From: JBGTBQ01 sp041749275
GTDB taxonomy: Bacteria; Acidobacteriota; Blastocatellia; Pyrinomonadales; Pyrinomonadaceae
Assembly: GCA_041749275.1 (NCBI GenBank)
Contig: JBGTBQ010000120.1
Location: 1-6,888, forward strand
DNA: 6,888 bases
Direction of reading: 5' to 3'
Of this stretch, positions 6,406-6,888 are shown piece by piece (position 1 is the stretch's first letter; each line of letters begins with the position of its first letter). Made by a program: the position numbers and the translations under genes. The notes beneath the pieces were generated by a model, which saw only the letters and a program-made list of their open reading frames with translations, searched no databases and was not told the origin of the DNA.

Positions 6406-6888
6406 TCAACAAATTCTGGGCAATTGCTCGCCGACGAGCATGTCCACGATGCGCGTGCCGCCAAAACCCGTCCGCATCGCAACGATACCTTTCGGCTCTG
6501 GCTTCACTTCGCCAATGATGCAAGCGTCACGCCCGTAAACGTGCTTCCTCATCCGCGCGACAATCTGATCGGCCACCTCCGCGCCCACAATCGCAATCAA
6601 TTTTCCTTCGTTAGCTACGTAAAGCGGGTCGAGGCCCAGAATCTCACATGCGCCATGCACCTCCTCACGCACCGGGATCAGGTCTTCGCGTATCTCGATA
6701 TATACCTCGGACGCGGACGCAATTTCGTTCAAGGTCGTCGCCACGCCGCCGCGCGTCGGGTCGCGCAGGGTGTGAACCGCGTCGAGCGCACCAGCGCCGG
6801 CGGCCTCGTCAAGCATCTCTTTGATTAAAGAGTTCAGCGGCGCGGTATCGCTCTCGATGTCCGTCTCAAGCTCCAGTTCGCCGCGCGC
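6406..6888 (-). CDS. hypE: Hydrogenase maturation protein HypE, N-terminus off the window
   Basis: HypE dehydrates the carbamoyl group handed over by HypF to its own C-terminal cysteine, making the thiocyanate that HypC/HypD place as cyanide on the iron of [NiFe]-hydrogenases. The 160 visible residues are the C-terminal half of a usual ~330-350. The frame stays open to the right edge, adding 24 residues (LETDIESDTAPLNSLIKE among them) before the Met at 6814-6816, which is internal. Diagnostic parts are LRDPTRGGVATTLNEIA, CEILGLDPLYVANEGK, the IGEV turn, TGFGGTRIVD and the last four residues Pro-Arg-Ile-Cys followed by TGA (6406-6408). The intact terminal cysteine argues for a working protein. 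The ATP-binding N-terminal half is not visible. HypE is often last in hyp operons, and the following 494 bp are gene-free, so the operon probably lies to the right and ends here. Confidence 0.96.
   Translation of the reverse strand, partial: ARGELELETDIESDTAPLNSLIKEMLDEAAGAGALDAVHTLRDPTRGGVATTLNEIASASEVYIEIREDLIPVREEVHGACEILGLDPLYVANEGKLIAIVGAEVADQIVARMRKHVYGRDACIIGEVKPEPKGIVAMRTGFGGTRIVDMLVGEQLPRIC

Noticed and set aside
6209..6523. A minus-strand 104-codon frame overlapping the hypE 3' end
   Set aside because: It overlaps hypE in another frame and runs into the gene-free repeat region; no motif.
837..6888. A single functional operon of hypE, amidohydrolase, six-cysteine protein and GH31
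   Set aside because: Gaps of 494, 69 and 173 bp, strong hairpins between genes and unrelated pathways give no support beyond shared direction.

Overview
The window is GC-rich bacterial chromosomal DNA with ordinary metabolic genes and an unusual density of small intergenic repeats. The organism is most likely a member of the Acidobacteriota (Blastocatellia/Pyrinomonadales-like). This is an inference from high GC, sparse Shine-Dalgarno signals, the repeat types, an exported alpha-glucosidase and an [NiFe]-hydrogenase maturation gene. No rRNA or marker gene here can confirm it.

Layout from left to right. (1) Positions 2-706, plus strand: the C-terminal three quarters of a fold-type II PLP serine/threonine dehydratase or serine racemase-like enzyme, cut by the left edge. 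(2) Positions 707-836: a short convergent gap with a small hairpin. (3) Positions 837-3359, minus: a complete exported GH31 alpha-glucosidase with both catalytic aspartates. (4) Positions 3360-3532: an intergenic gap containing a perfect 29-bp inverted repeat. (5) Positions 3533-3976, minus: a small unrecognised membrane-anchored protein with six cysteines. (6) Positions 3977-4045: an AT-rich gap with a small palindrome. (7) Positions 4046-5911, minus: an exported amidohydrolase of the YtcJ/Amidohydro_3 type, with an internal low-complexity insertion and a 3' end that runs into a 7-bp tandem repeat. (8) Positions 5912-6405: a 494-bp gene-free stretch with a cluster of hairpin repeats. (9) Positions 6406-6888, minus: the C-terminal half of HypE, ending in the diagnostic Pro-Arg-Ile-Cys tail and cut by the right edge.

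Four of the five genes point leftwards, but they do not form an obvious functional operon. The gaps are 69 to 494 bp and the products belong to different pathways: hydrogenase cofactor maturation, amide/imide hydrolysis, an unknown envelope protein and alpha-glucan or oligosaccharide breakdown. The two exported hydrolases and the membrane-anchored protein share an extracytoplasmic location, which fits a scavenging heterotroph. HypE implies an [NiFe]-hydrogenase elsewhere in the genome.

I found no CRISPR array, transposase, toxin-antitoxin pair, reverse transcriptase or defence gene, and nothing that amounts to a new multi-gene system. The most interesting signals are structural. Four short hairpin units at 6036-6195, two in each orientation, differ by a compensatory base-pair change that keeps the stem and a GUGA (GNRA-type) loop. 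There is also a long perfect palindrome at 3402-3491, and repeat-like DNA appears to have entered the amidohydrolase gene.
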